64,000 nt of DNA from Pyronema omphalodes (taxonomy: Eukaryota > Ascomycota > Pezizomycetes > Pezizales > Pyronemataceae): the NCBI GenBank assembly GCA_024516155.1, contig JAJJXM010000072.1, positions 186,001 through 250,000 on the forward strand, given 5' to 3'. A program made the translations under genes and the position numbers. Below the pieces are notes generated by a model, which ran no database searches, was not told the DNA's origin, and worked only from the letters and a program-made list of their open reading frames with translations. How positions within the stretch are numbered: position 1 is the stretch's first letter; every line of letters begins with the position of its first letter. This document shows, in pieces, positions 37,403-48,881 of the stretch.

Positions 37403-40400
37403 ACCAGCTGCAAGAAGATGGCTCTGCCGCTGGTGGGAATACTATTATTGCTGATACATTGCTATTATCGGGCGCAAGTTTTACTGGAAAGTTAGAATGC
37501 AAACACCTTGTCCTCTCCTGTTCCTTGTTTTCCAATAACCGCTCCGTGAAAACAGTAGCGCTCGTTGACTGCGGCGCCACTGGTATCGCCTTTGTTGACC
37601 GCAATTTCGCCCGCCATCACAAACTCCCCCTAACCCCCCTACCCACCGCCAGAACGGTCGAAGTTATCGACGGCCGCCCCATATCCTCAGGAAAAATAAC
37701 ACACCTCGCCCAAGTAGAGTGTACCATCAATGGTCACTCGGAAACCCTTCCCATGTTTGTCACCAAGCTGGGTCACTACCCGGTGGTGTTGGGTATCCCC
37801 TGGTTGAAAAAACACGATGTAACCATAAGCTTCAGTTCCAACACTGTAAGCTTCGACTCCGAATACTGCCTAAGGAACTGCACCCCGTTGCCTGTGAGCA
37901 CAACCGGTGTCGAGGTCCTGGACTCGAGGCCCCCTCCCGCTGTCCACGAGCCCGACACAAACCCCTTGCCGGAGTTGGAAGACTCGGTCCCCGACCCCCC
38001 GGACGAACCCCCAATAGAGATCTCAAGTCTAACCATCACCGACTTCAAGGAAATGGTAGAAGACGAAAGCCTGACAGTGTTCTCGCTATCGTTGGACGAG
38101 ATCACCGTCGCCCTACAAGACAAGCCCCCCCTCACGAACGACGAACTGAAAGACATGATCCCCGAGGAGTATCATGACTACCTCGATTTATTCAAGGAGG
38201 TCAACGCGAAGGAACTTCCCCCGCACCGACCCTACGACCACAAGATCCCACTGAAAGAGGGATTCGTTCCGCCCTTTGGCCCGTTATACTCGCTGTCACG
38301 CAACGAGTTGCAGACGCTGAAAACATGGCTCGATGAGAATTTGGAGAAAGGATTTATACAACGCTCCCAATCACCAGCCGCCTCGCCGATATTATTCGTG
38401 AAGAAATCAGACCGATCCCTCCGCCTGTGTGTCGACTACCGAAGACTGAATGAAGGTACCGAGAAGAACCGGTACCCGCTGCCATTGATACAGGAAACGA
38501 TGATGAATCTTTCCAAAGCTCAATACTTTACGACCCTTGATGTCCGCAGCGCTTATAATCTTATCAGAATGGCAGAAGGCGAAGAATGGAAGACGGCCTT
38601 CCGCACACGGTACGGCCTGTTTGAATCGAAAGTGATGCCTTTTGGGCTCACCAACGCGCCTGCCGATTTCCAGGCATTTATAAATGATGTCCTGAGACCA
38701 TACCTAGACCAGTTTTGTACGGCATACTTGGACGATATCCTCGTATTCTCCGAAACAAAGCCCGATCACACCGCACACGTCCGAAAGATCTTGGAACGAC
38801 TCAAGGAAGAAAAACTACACTTGAAGCCAGAGAAGTGTAAGTTTGCTAAGGCAGAAGTACAGTACCTGGGCTACAACATCGGCCGCGACGGCGCGCGCAT
38901 GATGGACTCCAAAGTAGCCACAGTGAGAGATTGGAAGGAACCAACCAATTTGAAACAGGTCCAAGAGTTCCTGGGCTTCGCGAATTTCTACCGAAGATTT
39001 ATCAAAGACTACTCAAAAGTGGTCTCCCCGCTTACAGCTCTGACCAAAAAGAAAGATGGTAAAGCAATCCCCTTTGTCTGGGGTAAAGATCAGCAGAGCG
39101 CCTTCGACCGACTGAAGGACGCATTTACATCAGCACCCATCCTCAAGCACTTCGACTACGAGAAACCGATTGTAGTAGGAACAGACGCATCTGACTATGT
39201 GTCCGCTGGAGTTTTATCACAATACGACGACGATAACGTGTTACACCCCGTCGCATTTTATTCCAAGAAGCATTCCCCGGCAGAATGCAACTACGAAATC
39301 TACGACAAGGAACTACTGGCAATAGTTCGTTGTTTTGAGGAATGGCGTCCCCACTTAGAGGGCTCCGCCTTCCCCATAAAAGTATTGACGGATCACAAGA
39401 ATCTTGAATACTTTATGACGACAAAGCTGCTGAATAGACGACAAGCACGCTGGTCCGAGTTCCTGTCTCGGTTTAACTTTGTGATCACCTATCGACCGGG
39501 TACGTTGGGAGGAAAACCGGACGCCCTGACAAGAAGAGCCGCCGACCTCCCGGAAGAGGGAGACGAACGCATACTGGCGAACCAGCAAGCTGTTCTGAAG
39601 CCACAGAACTTTCAGTTATGCATGACCCCGCCAATGAAACTCGCACCTTCCGAAGTAGACCTCCTGTTCACAGAGGGCTACAAGACAGATTCATTCCCCA
39701 ACCGAGTGTTGGAAATGCTGGAAGATGGCACACAAATCTGTAAGGACATATCGCTCGCCGATTGCTCCGTGTTAGAAAACAGATTGTACTACCGAGATTG
39801 CCTCTATGTCCCCGCGCTGGATAAGCTACGATTGAAACTACTGCAAGATCACCACGACCCCCCCACCATGGGACACCCGGGCCGTGCGAAGACTTTCGAA
39901 CTCCTCGCCAGGAATTATTACTGGCCCTCGATGAGAAAAGATGTGGACCAATTCGTCCGAAATTGCCACACCTGTAAAAGAACAAAGGCTACCCGCCACG
40001 CACCCTATGGAACCCTGAAGCCCCTACCGGTTCCGCACCACCCTTGGCAGAATATATCGGTGGATTTTGTTACTGGACTACCGACATCAGAAGGCTTCGA
40101 CGCAATATGTGCGATCGTTTGCCGACTAACGAAACAGCGGCACTTGGTGCCCTGCCATTCCACGATAGACGCAGAAGGCTTCGCGCAACTCTTCCTGGAA
40201 AATGTGTTCAAACTACACGGCCTGCCAGACACAGTAGTGTCCGACCGCGGTCCGCAATTTGTGGCCCATTTCTGGAAACACTTGGCGAATTGCATGGGTA
40301 TCGAAATTGCCATGAGTACGGCCTTTCATCCCCAAACCGACGGCCAAACAGAGAGAATTAACGCGGTTACGGAGCAATATCTCCGCGCTTACGTCTGTTA

Positions 40401-41127
40401 TTTACAAGACGATTGGAAGAAATTTTTACCACTGGCAGAATTTGCTGCAAATAACCAAGTATCGGATACAACGTCGCTGTCTCCGTTCTACGCTATATAT
40501 GGTCGACACCCCAAGTGCTCTTTTGAACTGGAAATCAGGACCGACAATCCTGAGGAAGTGAAAGCGAACGAGGTAGCGGAAAGGATGTCACACATCCATG
40601 ACGTCTTACGTTCGGAAATGAAATACGCCCAAGCCCGCCACATAGAAGCCGCCGACAATTCCCGACTGCCCGCGCCTGTCTTCAAACCAGGAGACCTGGT
40701 ATGGCTGGACGCCCGTAACCTGAGAACCCGCCGCCCCTCAAAGAAACTAGAAAATAAACACCTAGGCCCCTTCACCGTGTTACGACCTATTGGATCCCAC
40801 GCCTATGAATTGGATATACCGGAGACCATGAAACACCACAGGACCTTCCCCGTGTCCCTACTAAACCCAGCCCCCTCGGACCCCCTCCCTGGCCAGATTA
40901 TTCCACCGCCCCTACCGGTAGTAGTAGACGGCGAAGAAGAATGGTTCGTGGATGAAATTCTGGATAGCCGTTGGTCGAGAGGAAACCTACAGTACCTCGT
41001 CAAGTGGACCGGCCATGACTCTCCAACCTGGGAACCGGAAACGAACCTATCCGAAACTGAGGCCGCTGAGAGATTTCACCAGTTATACCCAGACAAACCT
41101 TCTCCTCTCGTAGGAACTCGAGCCTAA
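37396..41127 (+). CDS. pol: Pol polyprotein, intact (B3)
   Basis: 1243 codons with the same order as B1: protease (DCGATG), RT (YLDDILVF), RNase H, HHCC zinc domain, DDE integrase, chromodomain. No stop or shift. Against B1 it carries Gly to Arg in the RT motif KKSDGSLR (38410) and Glu to Gly in VVETDASDY of RNase H (39180). Both are at well-kept positions, so activity is uncertain despite the open frame. It ends at 41127, 11 bases before the 3' LTR, with the polypurine tract AACGGGGGGGTAC between. Confidence 0.92.
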   Translation, partial: RINQLQEDGSAAGGNTIIADTLLLSGASFTGKLECKHLVLSCSLFSNNRSVKTVALVDCGATGIAFVDRNFARHHKLPLTPLPTARTVEVIDGRPISSGKITHLAQVECTINGHSETLPMFVTKLGHYPVVLGIPWLKKHDVTISFSSNTVSFDSEYCLRNCTPLPVSTTGVEVLDSRPPPAVHEPDTNPLPELEDSVPDPPDEPPIEISSLTITDFKEMVEDESLTVFSLSLDEITVALQDKPPLTNDELKDMIPEEYHDYLDLFKEVNAKELPPHRPYDHKIPLKEGFVPPFGPLYSLSRNELQTLKTWLDENLEKGFIQRSQSPAASPILFVKKSDRSLRLCVDYRRLNEGTEKNRYPLPLIQETMMNLSKAQYFTTLDVRSAYNLIRMAEGEEWKTAFRTRYGLFESKVMPFGLTNAPADFQAFINDVLRPYLDQFCTAYLDDILVFSETKPDHTAHVRKILERLKEEKLHLKPEKCKFAKAEVQYLGYNIGRDGARMMDSKVATVRDWKEPTNLKQVQEFLGFANFYRRFIKDYSKVVSPLTALTKKKDGKAIPFVWGKDQQSAFDRLKDAFTSAPILKHFDYEKPIVVGTDASDYVSAGVLSQYDDDNVLHPVAFYSKKHSPAECNYEIYDKELLAIVRCFEEWRPHLEGSAFPIKVLTDHKNLEYFMTTKLLNRRQARWSEFLSRFNFVITYRPGTLGGKPDALTRRAADLPEEGDERILANQQAVLKPQNFQLCMTPPMKLAPSEVDLLFTEGYKTDSFPNRVLEMLEDGTQICKDISLADCSVLENRLYYRDCLYVPALDKLRLKLLQDHHDPPTMGHPGRAKTFELLARNYYWPSMRKDVDQFVRNCHTCKRTKATRHAPYGTLKPLPVPHHPWQNISVDFVTGLPTSEGFDAICAIVCRLTKQRHLVPCHSTIDAEGFAQLFLENVFKLHGLPDTVVSDRGPQFVAHFWKHLANCMGIEIAMSTAFHPQTDGQTERINAVTEQYLRAYVCYLQDDWKKFLPLAEFAANNQVSDTTSLSPFYAIYGRHPKCSFELEIRTDNPEEVKANEVAERMSHIHDVLRSEMKYAQARHIEAADNSRLPAPVFKPGDLVWLDARNLRTRRPSKKLENKHLGPFTVLRPIGSHAYELDIPETMKHHRTFPVSLLNPAPSDPLPGQIIPPPLPVVVDGEEEWFVDEILDSRWSRGNLQYLVKWTGHDSPTWEPETNLSETEAAERFHQLYPDKPSPLVGTRA

Positions 41128-41138
41128 CGGGGGGGTAC

Positions 41139-41670
41139 TGTCACGGCACACGGCTGACGAGCCGTTGTGTTGCGTCATCATTGTGTTGTCGTGGTTGTTG
41201 ATTGAGATCGTGCCGTTGTCTTGCCGTGTTGTGTTGCCGTTGTGTTGTTGTGTTGTTGTGTGTGCCGTGCCATGTTGACTGAGAGAATGATTGATGATGG
41301 ATGACGTACCACCAGCTGGAGAGCTGTGGCGTCGCAGTTGAATCGATGGAGAACGGAAGCTCGTGTAGCGATGATTGTATGACGGCCCAGCAAGAGTGCT
41401 GGCCGCCCCTTTGTACATAAGGAGGCTTGCCTCCCCGTTGTCGAGATTCTCCATCGAACGTCTTGTGTCTTCTCCTGACTCCTAATATAAGAATTCCTCT
41501 CCTAAGTCCTACGTCACTCTTGTCCTTGTCCCTGTCCCTGTTTAGTGTGCCGTCCGTCTGACGAGCACTTCGGTCCTTGTCCTGCCGTTCCCCGTTCCGG
41601 AACCTGCCTAGTCCCTCTTTCCGGTAGTGTTCAGTGTGTCCCTTGAACGTCCGTTCTCGTGTCCCTGACA
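41139..41670 (+). repeat. B3 3' LTR
   Basis: 532 bp, pair of 35257-35788; differs by about two bases (near 41362 and 41379). Confidence 0.92.
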
Positions 41671-42067
41671 ACACGAGAAGTTGGTTGGTGCCCCGCCCAC
41701 CACCACGATGCACGAATTCGTCGAACAGTGTCAAAAATTGGACTCCCAATTAAGGGCACTTGAAAACCTCCGCAAGCTGCGTACCAACCGCGGCCAAGTT
41801 AAGACCACTACCACCGCCACCCCCACCACCAGTCGCCCCACCCCCGCTACCCAAGCCACCACCGCCTCCTCCAGCAAGCACACCCCGGCCCAGGGACCCC
41901 GTCAGAAACTGTCGGCACAGGAGCGCGCGACCCGCCTATCAGAAGGACGTTGCCTCTACTGCGGTGGCCTCGGCCACATGGCTGCGTCGTGCCCCGCCAA
42001 GACGAATGTTAAAGTGGCGAGTGTGGAATTAGTGGATGCTGAAGAAGAAGTCTCGGGAAAAGAATAA
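41671..42067 (+). pseudogene. gag: Gag C-terminal part (B2)
   Basis: Continues B2 Gag after B3. The first five bases are the target duplication, then EKLVGAPPTTTMHEFVEQCQKLDSQLR, the Thr/Pro linker, zinc knuckle CLYCGGLGHMAASC and SGKE. Slippery GGGAAAA at 42055-42061. Confidence 0.88.
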
Positions 42068-45000
42068 ACCAGCTGCAAGAAGATGGCTCTGCCGCTGGTG
42101 GGAATATCATTGCCGATACATTGCTATTATCGGGCGCAAGTTTTACTGGAAAGTTAGAATGCAAACACCTTGTCCTCTCCTGTTCCTTGTTTTCCAATAA
42201 CCGCTCCGTGAAAACAGTAGCGCTCGTTGACTGCGGCGCCACTGGTATCGCCTTTGTTGACCGCAATTTCGCCCGCCATCACAAACTCCCCCTAACCCCC
42301 CTATCCACCGCCCGAACGGTCGAAGTTATCGACGGCCGCCCCATATCCTCAGGAAAAATAACACACCTCGCCCAAGTAGAGTGTACCATCAATGGTCACT
42401 CGGAAACCCTTCCCATGTTTGTCACCAAGCTGGGTCACTACCCGGTGGTGTTGGGTATCCCCTGGTTGAAAAAACACGATGTAACAATAAGCTTCAGTTC
42501 CAACACTGTAAGCTTCGACTCCGAATACTGCCTAAGGAACTGCACCCCGTTGCCTGTGAGCACAACCGGTGTCGAGGTGCTGGACTCGAGGCCCCCTCCC
42601 GCTGTCCACGAGCCCGACACAAACCCCTTGCCGGAGTTGGAAGACTCGGTCCCCGACCCCCCGGACGAACCCCCAATAGAGATCTCAAGTCTAACCATCA
42701 CCGACTTCAAGGAAATGGTAGAAGACGAAAGCCTGACAGTGTTCTCGCTATCGTTGGACGAGATCACCGTCGCCCTACAAGACAAGCCCCCCCTCACGGA
42801 CGACGAACTGAAAGACATGATCCCCGAGGAGTATCATGACTACCTCGATTTATTCAAGGAGGTCAACGCGAAGGAACTTCCCCCGCACCGACCCTACGAC
42901 CACAAGATCCCACTGAAAGAGGGATTCGTTCCGCCCTTTGGCCCGTTATACTCGCTGTCACGCAACGAGTTGCAGACGCTGAAAACATGGCTCGATGAGA
43001 ATTTGGAGAAAGGATTTATACAACGCTCCCAATCACCAGCCGCCTCGCCGATATTATTGGTGAAAAAATCAGACGGATCCCTACGCCTGTGTGTCGACTA
43101 CCGAAGACTGAATGAAGGTACCGAGAAGAACCGGTACCCGCTGCCATTGATACAGGAAACGATGATGAATCTTTCCAAAGCTCAATACTTTACGACCCTT
43201 GATGTCCGCAGCGCTTATAACCTTATCAGAATGGCAGAGGGCGAAGAATGGAAGACGGCCTTCCGCACACGGTACGGCCTGTTTGAATCGAAAGTGATGC
43301 CCTTTGGGCTCACCAACGCGCCTGCCGATTTCCAGGCATTTATAAATGACGTCCTGAGACCATACCTAGACCAGTTTTGTACGGCATACTTGGATGATAT
43401 CCTCGTATTCTCCGAAACAAAGTCCGATCACACCTCACACGTCCGAAAGATCTTGGAACGACTCAAACAAGAAAAACTGCACTTGAAGCCAGAGAAGTGT
43501 AAGTTTGCTAAGGCAGAAGTACAGTACCTGGGCTACAACATCGGCCGCGACGGCGCGCGTATGATGGATTCCAAAGTAGCCACAGTGAGAGATTGGAAGG
43601 AACCAACCAATTTGAAACAGGTTCAAGAGTTCCTAGGCTTCGAGAATTTCTACCGAAGATTTATCAAAGACTACTCCAAAGTGGTCTCCCCGCTGACGGC
43701 TCTGACCAAAACAAAGATGGTAAAGCAATCCCCTTTATCTGGGGTAAAGATCAGCAGAGCGCCTTCGACCGACTGAAGGATGCATTTACATCAGCACCGA
43801 TTCTCAAGCATTTCGACTACGAGAAACCGATTGTAGTAGAAACAGACGCATCTGACTATGTGTCCGCTGGAGTTTTATCACAATACGACGACGATAACGT
43901 GTTACACCCCGTCGCATTTTATTCCAAGAAGCATTCCCCGGCAGAATGCAACTACGAAATCTACGACAAAGAACTACTGGCAATAGTTCGTTGTTTTGAG
44001 GAATGGCGTCCCCACTTAGAGGGCTCCGCCTTCCCTATAAAAGTATTGACGGATCACAAGAATCTTGAATACTTCATGACGACAAAGCTGCTGAATAGAC
44101 GACAAGCACGCTGGTCCGAGTTCCTGTCTCGGTTTAACTTTGTGATCACCTATCGACCGGGAACGTTGGGAGGAAAACCGGACGCCCTGACAAGAAGAGC
44201 CGCCGACCTCCCGGAAGAGGGAGACGAACGCATACTGGCGAACCAGCAAGCTGTTCTGAAGCCACAGAACTTTCAGTTATGCATGACCCCGCCAATGAAA
44301 CTCGCACCTTCCGAAGTAGACCTCCTGTTCACAGAGGGCTACAAGACAGATTCATTCCCCAACCGAGTGTTGGGAATGCTGGAAGATGGCACACAAATCT
44401 GTAAGGACATATCGCTCGCCGATTGCTCCGTGTTAGAAAACAGATTATACTACCGAGATTGCCTCTATGTCCCCGCGCTGGATAAGCTACGATTGAAACT
44501 ACTGCAAGATCACCACGACCCCCCCACCATGGGACACCCGGGCCGTGCGAAGACTTTCGAACTCCTCGCCAGGAATCATTACTGGCCCTCGATGAGAAAA
44601 GATGTGGACCAATTCGTCCGAAATTGCCACACCTGTAAAAGAACAAAGGCTACCCGCCACGCACCCTATGGAACCCTGAAGCCCCTACCGGTTCCGCACC
44701 ACCCTTGGCAGAATATATCGGTGGATTTTGTTACTGGACTACCGACATCAGAAGGCTTCGACGCAATATGTGCCATCGTTTGCCGACTAACGAAACAGCG
44801 GCACTTAGTGCCCTGTCATTCCACGATAGACGCAGAAGGCTTCGCGCAACTCTTCCTGGAAAACGTATTCAAACTACACGGCCTACCAGACACAGTAGTG
44901 TCCGACCGCGGTCCGCAATTTGTGGCCCATTTCTGGAAACACTTGGCGAATTGCATGGGTATCGAAATTGCCACGAGTACGGCCTTTCATCCCCAAACCG

Positions 45001-45788
45001 ACGGCCAAACAGAGAGAATTAACGCGGTTACGGAACAATATCTCCGCGCGTACGTCTGTTATTTACAAGACGATTGGAAGAAATTCTTACCACTGGCAGA
45101 ATTTGCTGCAAATAACCAAGTATCGGATACAACGTCGCTGTCTCCGTTCTACGCTATATATGGTCGACACCCCAAGTGCTCTTTCGAACTGGAAATCAGG
45201 ACCGACAATCCTGAGGAAGTGAAAGCGAACGAGGTAGCGGAAAGGATGTCACACATCCATGACGTCTTACGTTCGGAAATGAAATACGCCCAAGCCCGCC
45301 ACATAGAAGCCGCCGACAATTCCCGACTCCCCGCGCCGGTCTTCAAACCAGGAGACCTGGTATGGCTGGACGCCCGCAACCTAAGAACCCGCCGCCCCTC
45401 AAAGAAACTAGAAAATAAACACCTAGGCCCCTTCACCGTGTTACGGCCTATTGGATCCCACGCCTATGAATTGGATATACCGGAGACCATGAAACACCAC
45501 AGGACCTTCCCCGTGTCCCTACTAAACCCAGCCCCTTCGGACCCTCTCCCTGGCCAGATTATTCCACCGCCCCTACCGGTAGCAGTAGACGGCGAAGAAG
45601 AATGGTTCGTGGATGAAATTCTGGATAGCCGTTGGTCAAGAGGAAACCTGCAGTACCTCGTCAAGTGGACCGGCCATGACTCTCCAACCTGGGAACCGGA
45701 AACGAACCTATCCGAAACTGAGGCCGCTGAGAGATTTCACCAGTTATACCCAGACAAACCTTTTCCTCTCGTAGGAACTCGAGCCTAA
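42061..45788 (+). pseudogene. pol: Pol polyprotein with one frameshift (B2)
   Basis: Same polyprotein as B1/B3. The frame is open to about 43776, then is replaced by another frame to 45788. A single-base deletion at about 43709 (gaccaaaac against gaccaaaaag in B3) explains it and falls between RT and RNase H. YLDDILVF, the RNase H motifs, the integrase DDE residues and the chromodomain are otherwise intact. Confidence 0.9.
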
Positions 45789-45799
45789 CGGGGGGGTAC

Positions 45800-46329
45800 T
45801 GTCATGGCACACGGCTGACGAGCCGTTGTGTTGCGTCATCATGTTGTCGTGGTTGTTGATTGACATCGTGCCGTTGTCTTGCCGTGTTGTGTTGCCGTTG
45901 TGTTGATCGTGTAGTTGTGTGTGCCGTGCCATGTTGACTGAGAGACTGATTGATGATGGATGACGTACCACGAGCTGGAGAGCTGTGGCGTCGCAGTTGA
46001 ATCGATGGAGAACGGAAGCTCATGTAGCGATGATTGTATGACGGCCCAGCAAGAGTGCTGGCCGCCCCTTTGTACATAAGGAGGCTTGCCTCCCCGTTGT
46101 CGAGATTCTCCATCGAACGTCTTGTGTCTTCTCCTTGATCCTAATATAAGATTTCTTCTCCTAAGTCCTACGTCACTCTTGTCCTTGTCCCTGTCCCTGT
46201 TTAGTGTGCCGTCCGTCTGACGAGCACTTCGGTCCTTGCCCGGCCGTTCCCCGTTCCGGAACCTGCCTAGTCCCTCTTGCCGGTAGTGTTCAGTGTGTCC
46301 CTTGAACGTCCGTTCTCGTGTCCCTGACA
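45800..46329 (+). repeat. B2 3' LTR
   Basis: 530 bp, TGTCATGG to CCCTGACA. Followed by the target duplication CTACG and A2 RT. Confidence 0.9.
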
Positions 46330-47972
46330 CTACGTCCCTTAACCTTTCCAGGAGCATGCAGACGTGTCTCCGATGCTCTGCCATATTATCCGAGTAAATC
46401 AATATGTTGTCGAGATAGGCGATGCAAAAGATGTCGAGGTAATCACTTAAGACTTCGTTCATCCATCGTTGAAACGAAGCTGGAGCATTTGTCAAGCCAA
46501 ACGGCATCACCAAATGCTCGTATAGACCGGACATGGTACAGAACGCAGTTTTCCATTCATCTCCTGTGGCTATTCGGAGGTTATGGTATGCATCTCGCAC
46601 ATCCAACTTGGTATAGATCTTGGCGTTGGAAAGTCTATCCAACGCTTCCCCTATCAGCGGGAGTGGGGTGCGATCCTTGATTGTGATTTCGTTGAGTCGT
46701 CGGTAGTCGACGCATAACCGTAAGGTACCATCCTTTTTCTTAACGAAATGGATTGGGGCTCCCGCTGGAGACGTCGACCGTCGGACCCAACCCCTCTTTT
46801 CATTCTCTTCCAAGTAATCCCACAACACTCGCAGGCGTTGCTTATCGAGGGCTCGCAGGGGTTCGAACAGCGGAATCTTTCCTTCCATCAAGGGGATCCG
46901 GTGGTCATGATGTCGGTGCGGAGGCAACCCTACCGCCTCTTTTTCCCTGAATACGGAGAGGTAACCTGCATATTCTGGTGGTATTATTCCTTCCAGGGAG
47001 TCATGTTTGTTCTTCCCCGCTCGGATTATGGTACTCGCGAGTGGCAATTGATTTGGCGGGAGCGGTTTCCCAGTTCCCGGGTTCTTTCTGGTTGGCTGGC
47101 GCAGTAGCGATTGATTTGGCGGGAGCGGCTTCCCAGTTCCCCGGTTCGTTCTGGTTGGCTAGCGCTTGCGGGGGTTGCCGCGAAGCGCACTGAGGCGAGT
47201 CGGGATCGACCCCGGTGGATTCCGCGCGCCTAGATCCCTGTACGCTTTCCATATCCTCGTCCTCCGACTCTTCCACTTCTTCTCCTTCTTCATCCTCTTC
47301 TATACTTTCTCCCCAGATCTCTTGGAAGCGAAGCTCATCTTCCTCATCCGTCTGGAGCATCTCTTCCGGCCCTTCCATACCATAGGCGTGCTCCGCTTCC
47401 TCATGTATCCGTCGATTATATTCTTTTCCTGCCCCCCGTTCCGACACGGTCGTGGCATGGGGCGAGGTAGGAAGGCAGTTGTTTCCGCATTTTTTGGAGT
47501 TGAAGACAATCCTTCCCTCCTTCCACCCGATGCTGGGATTGTGTTTCCGCAACCAAGGCACTCCCAGGATAATGGGTGCGTTGCCAATGGTAATACAGTG
47601 GAGCCTAATATCTTCCCTATGGTCGTTGATCACCATGGTCACCATGGCATCGTGGGTTACTGGGCCCCCATCCAATTCCCGTCCGTCTACAGCGAGAACA
47701 TTTCGTGGGGTTAATTTTTTTGCGCAGGGCAATCCCTGCTGTCTCATATATTTTCGATCTATAAAATTCTCCGTGGCCCCGCAGTCGAACATGGCCGTTG
47801 TGTGGTATTCTTTCTTATTTCGTCCGATTAACTTCACTCGCAGGATAATCTTTTCGCTTCTTCCGTATGGGACTACACTCGAGATTCTATCCGCCGGTCC
47901 TGCCGTCGTTGAACTGGTGGGCGACAGTTGCCCTAGGAATCCACCTTTTCCTCTTATTCCTGGGGACTCTGT
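46330..47972 (-). pseudogene. pol: Pol N-terminal half: protease and RT start (A2)
   Basis: Continuation of A2 beyond B2. RT (46330 to about 47047) has FVKKKDGTLRLCVDYRRL, VMPFGLTNAP and YLDNILIYS, the same Asn box as A1. The acidic linker has the duplicated ANQ..PGNWE..PAKSIAT unit. Protease DCGATENFIDRKY is near 47780. A 17-bp deletion at about 47041 shifts the frame between protease and RT. The TAG present in A1 near 10637 is absent here (Glu-Leu-Asp). Confidence 0.83.
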
Positions 47973-48338
47973 TTTCCCGACGTCTCACCGAGTCTCTCTT
48001 CTCCCAATGTAGTTTCCGCTGTTCTGAATAATTTCTTACTTGGGCACTTCGCAGCATAGTGTCCCACCTTCCCACAGTTAAAACATTCGTTGATCCGCTT
48101 CCGCCTATCTTCCTCCGTCCTATCCCTTGGTTTCGGTCGACGAGTGGAATCTAATTCCATTGGTTCGGGGTCTGAGAGTCGAGAGTCGTGTCCCTGCCCC
48201 TTAAGATGGGGGTGGTGATAGAATTGAGGTTCATATTGGGTCCTCAGGGTTCGGAAATTGAATAGTTGGTTGTCTAATGCTATGGCCTTGTTGGCGAATT
48301 CCGTGAGATCCGTTGGTCGTTCGTCAAGGAGTGCCAAC
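47954..48338 (-). CDS. gag: Gag C-terminal part (A2), cut by B4
   Basis: Last 127 codons of A Gag: LDERPTDLTEFANKAIALDNQL, zinc knuckle CFNCGKVGHYAAKC, ending TSGKQSPQE. GGGAAAA at 47972-47978 in the slippery phase. The upstream part is separated by B4 and not in the window. Confidence 0.82.
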
Positions 48339-48856
48339 TGTCAGGGAACTAGGAACGGACGTTCAAAGAACACACTGAACAATACCGGCAAGGGGGACTA
48401 GGCGGGTTCCAGGAGGGGGAACGGAAAGACAAGGACCGAAGTGCACGGCAGACGGACGGCACACGAAACAGGGACAGGGACAAGGACAAGAATGACCTGG
48501 GACTGAAGGGAGAAGTCTTTATTAAGGACAAGGGAAAGACACAAGACGTTCGATGGAGAACTCAACGACGGGGAGGCAAGCCTCCTTATGTACAAAGGGG
48601 CGGCCAGCACTCTTGCTGGGCCGTCATCCAACATCGCTACATGAGAGCTTCCGTTCTCCATCAATTCACCTGCGACGCCACAGCTCTCCAGCTCATGGTA
48701 CGTCATCCATCATCAATCAGTCTATCAATCACAACGGCACGGCACACACAACAACACAACACAACACGGCAAGACAACGGCACGATGTCAACAACAACAA
48801 CGACAACACAATGATGACGCAACAACACAACGGCTCGTCAGCCGTGTGCCGTGACA
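48339..48856 (-). repeat. B4 3' LTR
   Basis: 518 bp. Plus strand starts TGTCAGGGAACTAGG and ends GTGCCGTGACA, next to a polypurine tract (complement of 48857-48866). Self-primer complement near 48547. Subgroup of B5 and 1474-1608. Confidence 0.87.
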
Positions 48857-48881
48857 GTACCCCCCTTCTAGGCTCGAGTTC

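Larger units (their letters stand above)
35257..41670 (+). mobile_element. Complete Gypsy element B3 (nested in B2, in A2)
   Basis: 6414 bp, identical in length to B1. LTRs 35257-35788 and 41139-41670 differ at about two sites by eye. Perfect target duplication ACACG (35252-35256 and 41671-41675) in B2 gag. Upstream ORF, gag and pol are all open. It is the youngest layer of a three-deep Gypsy nest and a candidate active copy. Confidence 0.94.
33505..46329 (+). mobile_element. Gypsy element B2, with B3 nested in its gag
   Basis: Full-length plus-strand B copy with 530-bp LTRs at 33505-34034 and 45800-46329, flanked by the perfect target duplication CTACG (33500-33504 and 46330-46334) inside A2 RT. 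Without B3 it is about 6.4 kb. Gag is split by B3, and pol has a 1-bp deletion near 43710. Confidence 0.93.
29422..48338 (-). mobile_element. Gypsy element A2, split by B2 and cut by B4
   Basis: Minus-strand A copy: 3' LTR (29422-30234), third ORF, pol (30.2-33.5 and 46.3-48.0 kb) and the C-terminal part of gag to 48338, where B4 is inserted. The rest of gag and the 5' LTR are beyond B4 and not in the window. B2 sits in its RT with the perfect target duplication CTACG. Damage in A2: third-ORF stop, a 1-bp and a 2-bp deletion in pol, and a 17-bp deletion near 47041. About 97% identical to A1. Confidence 0.88.
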
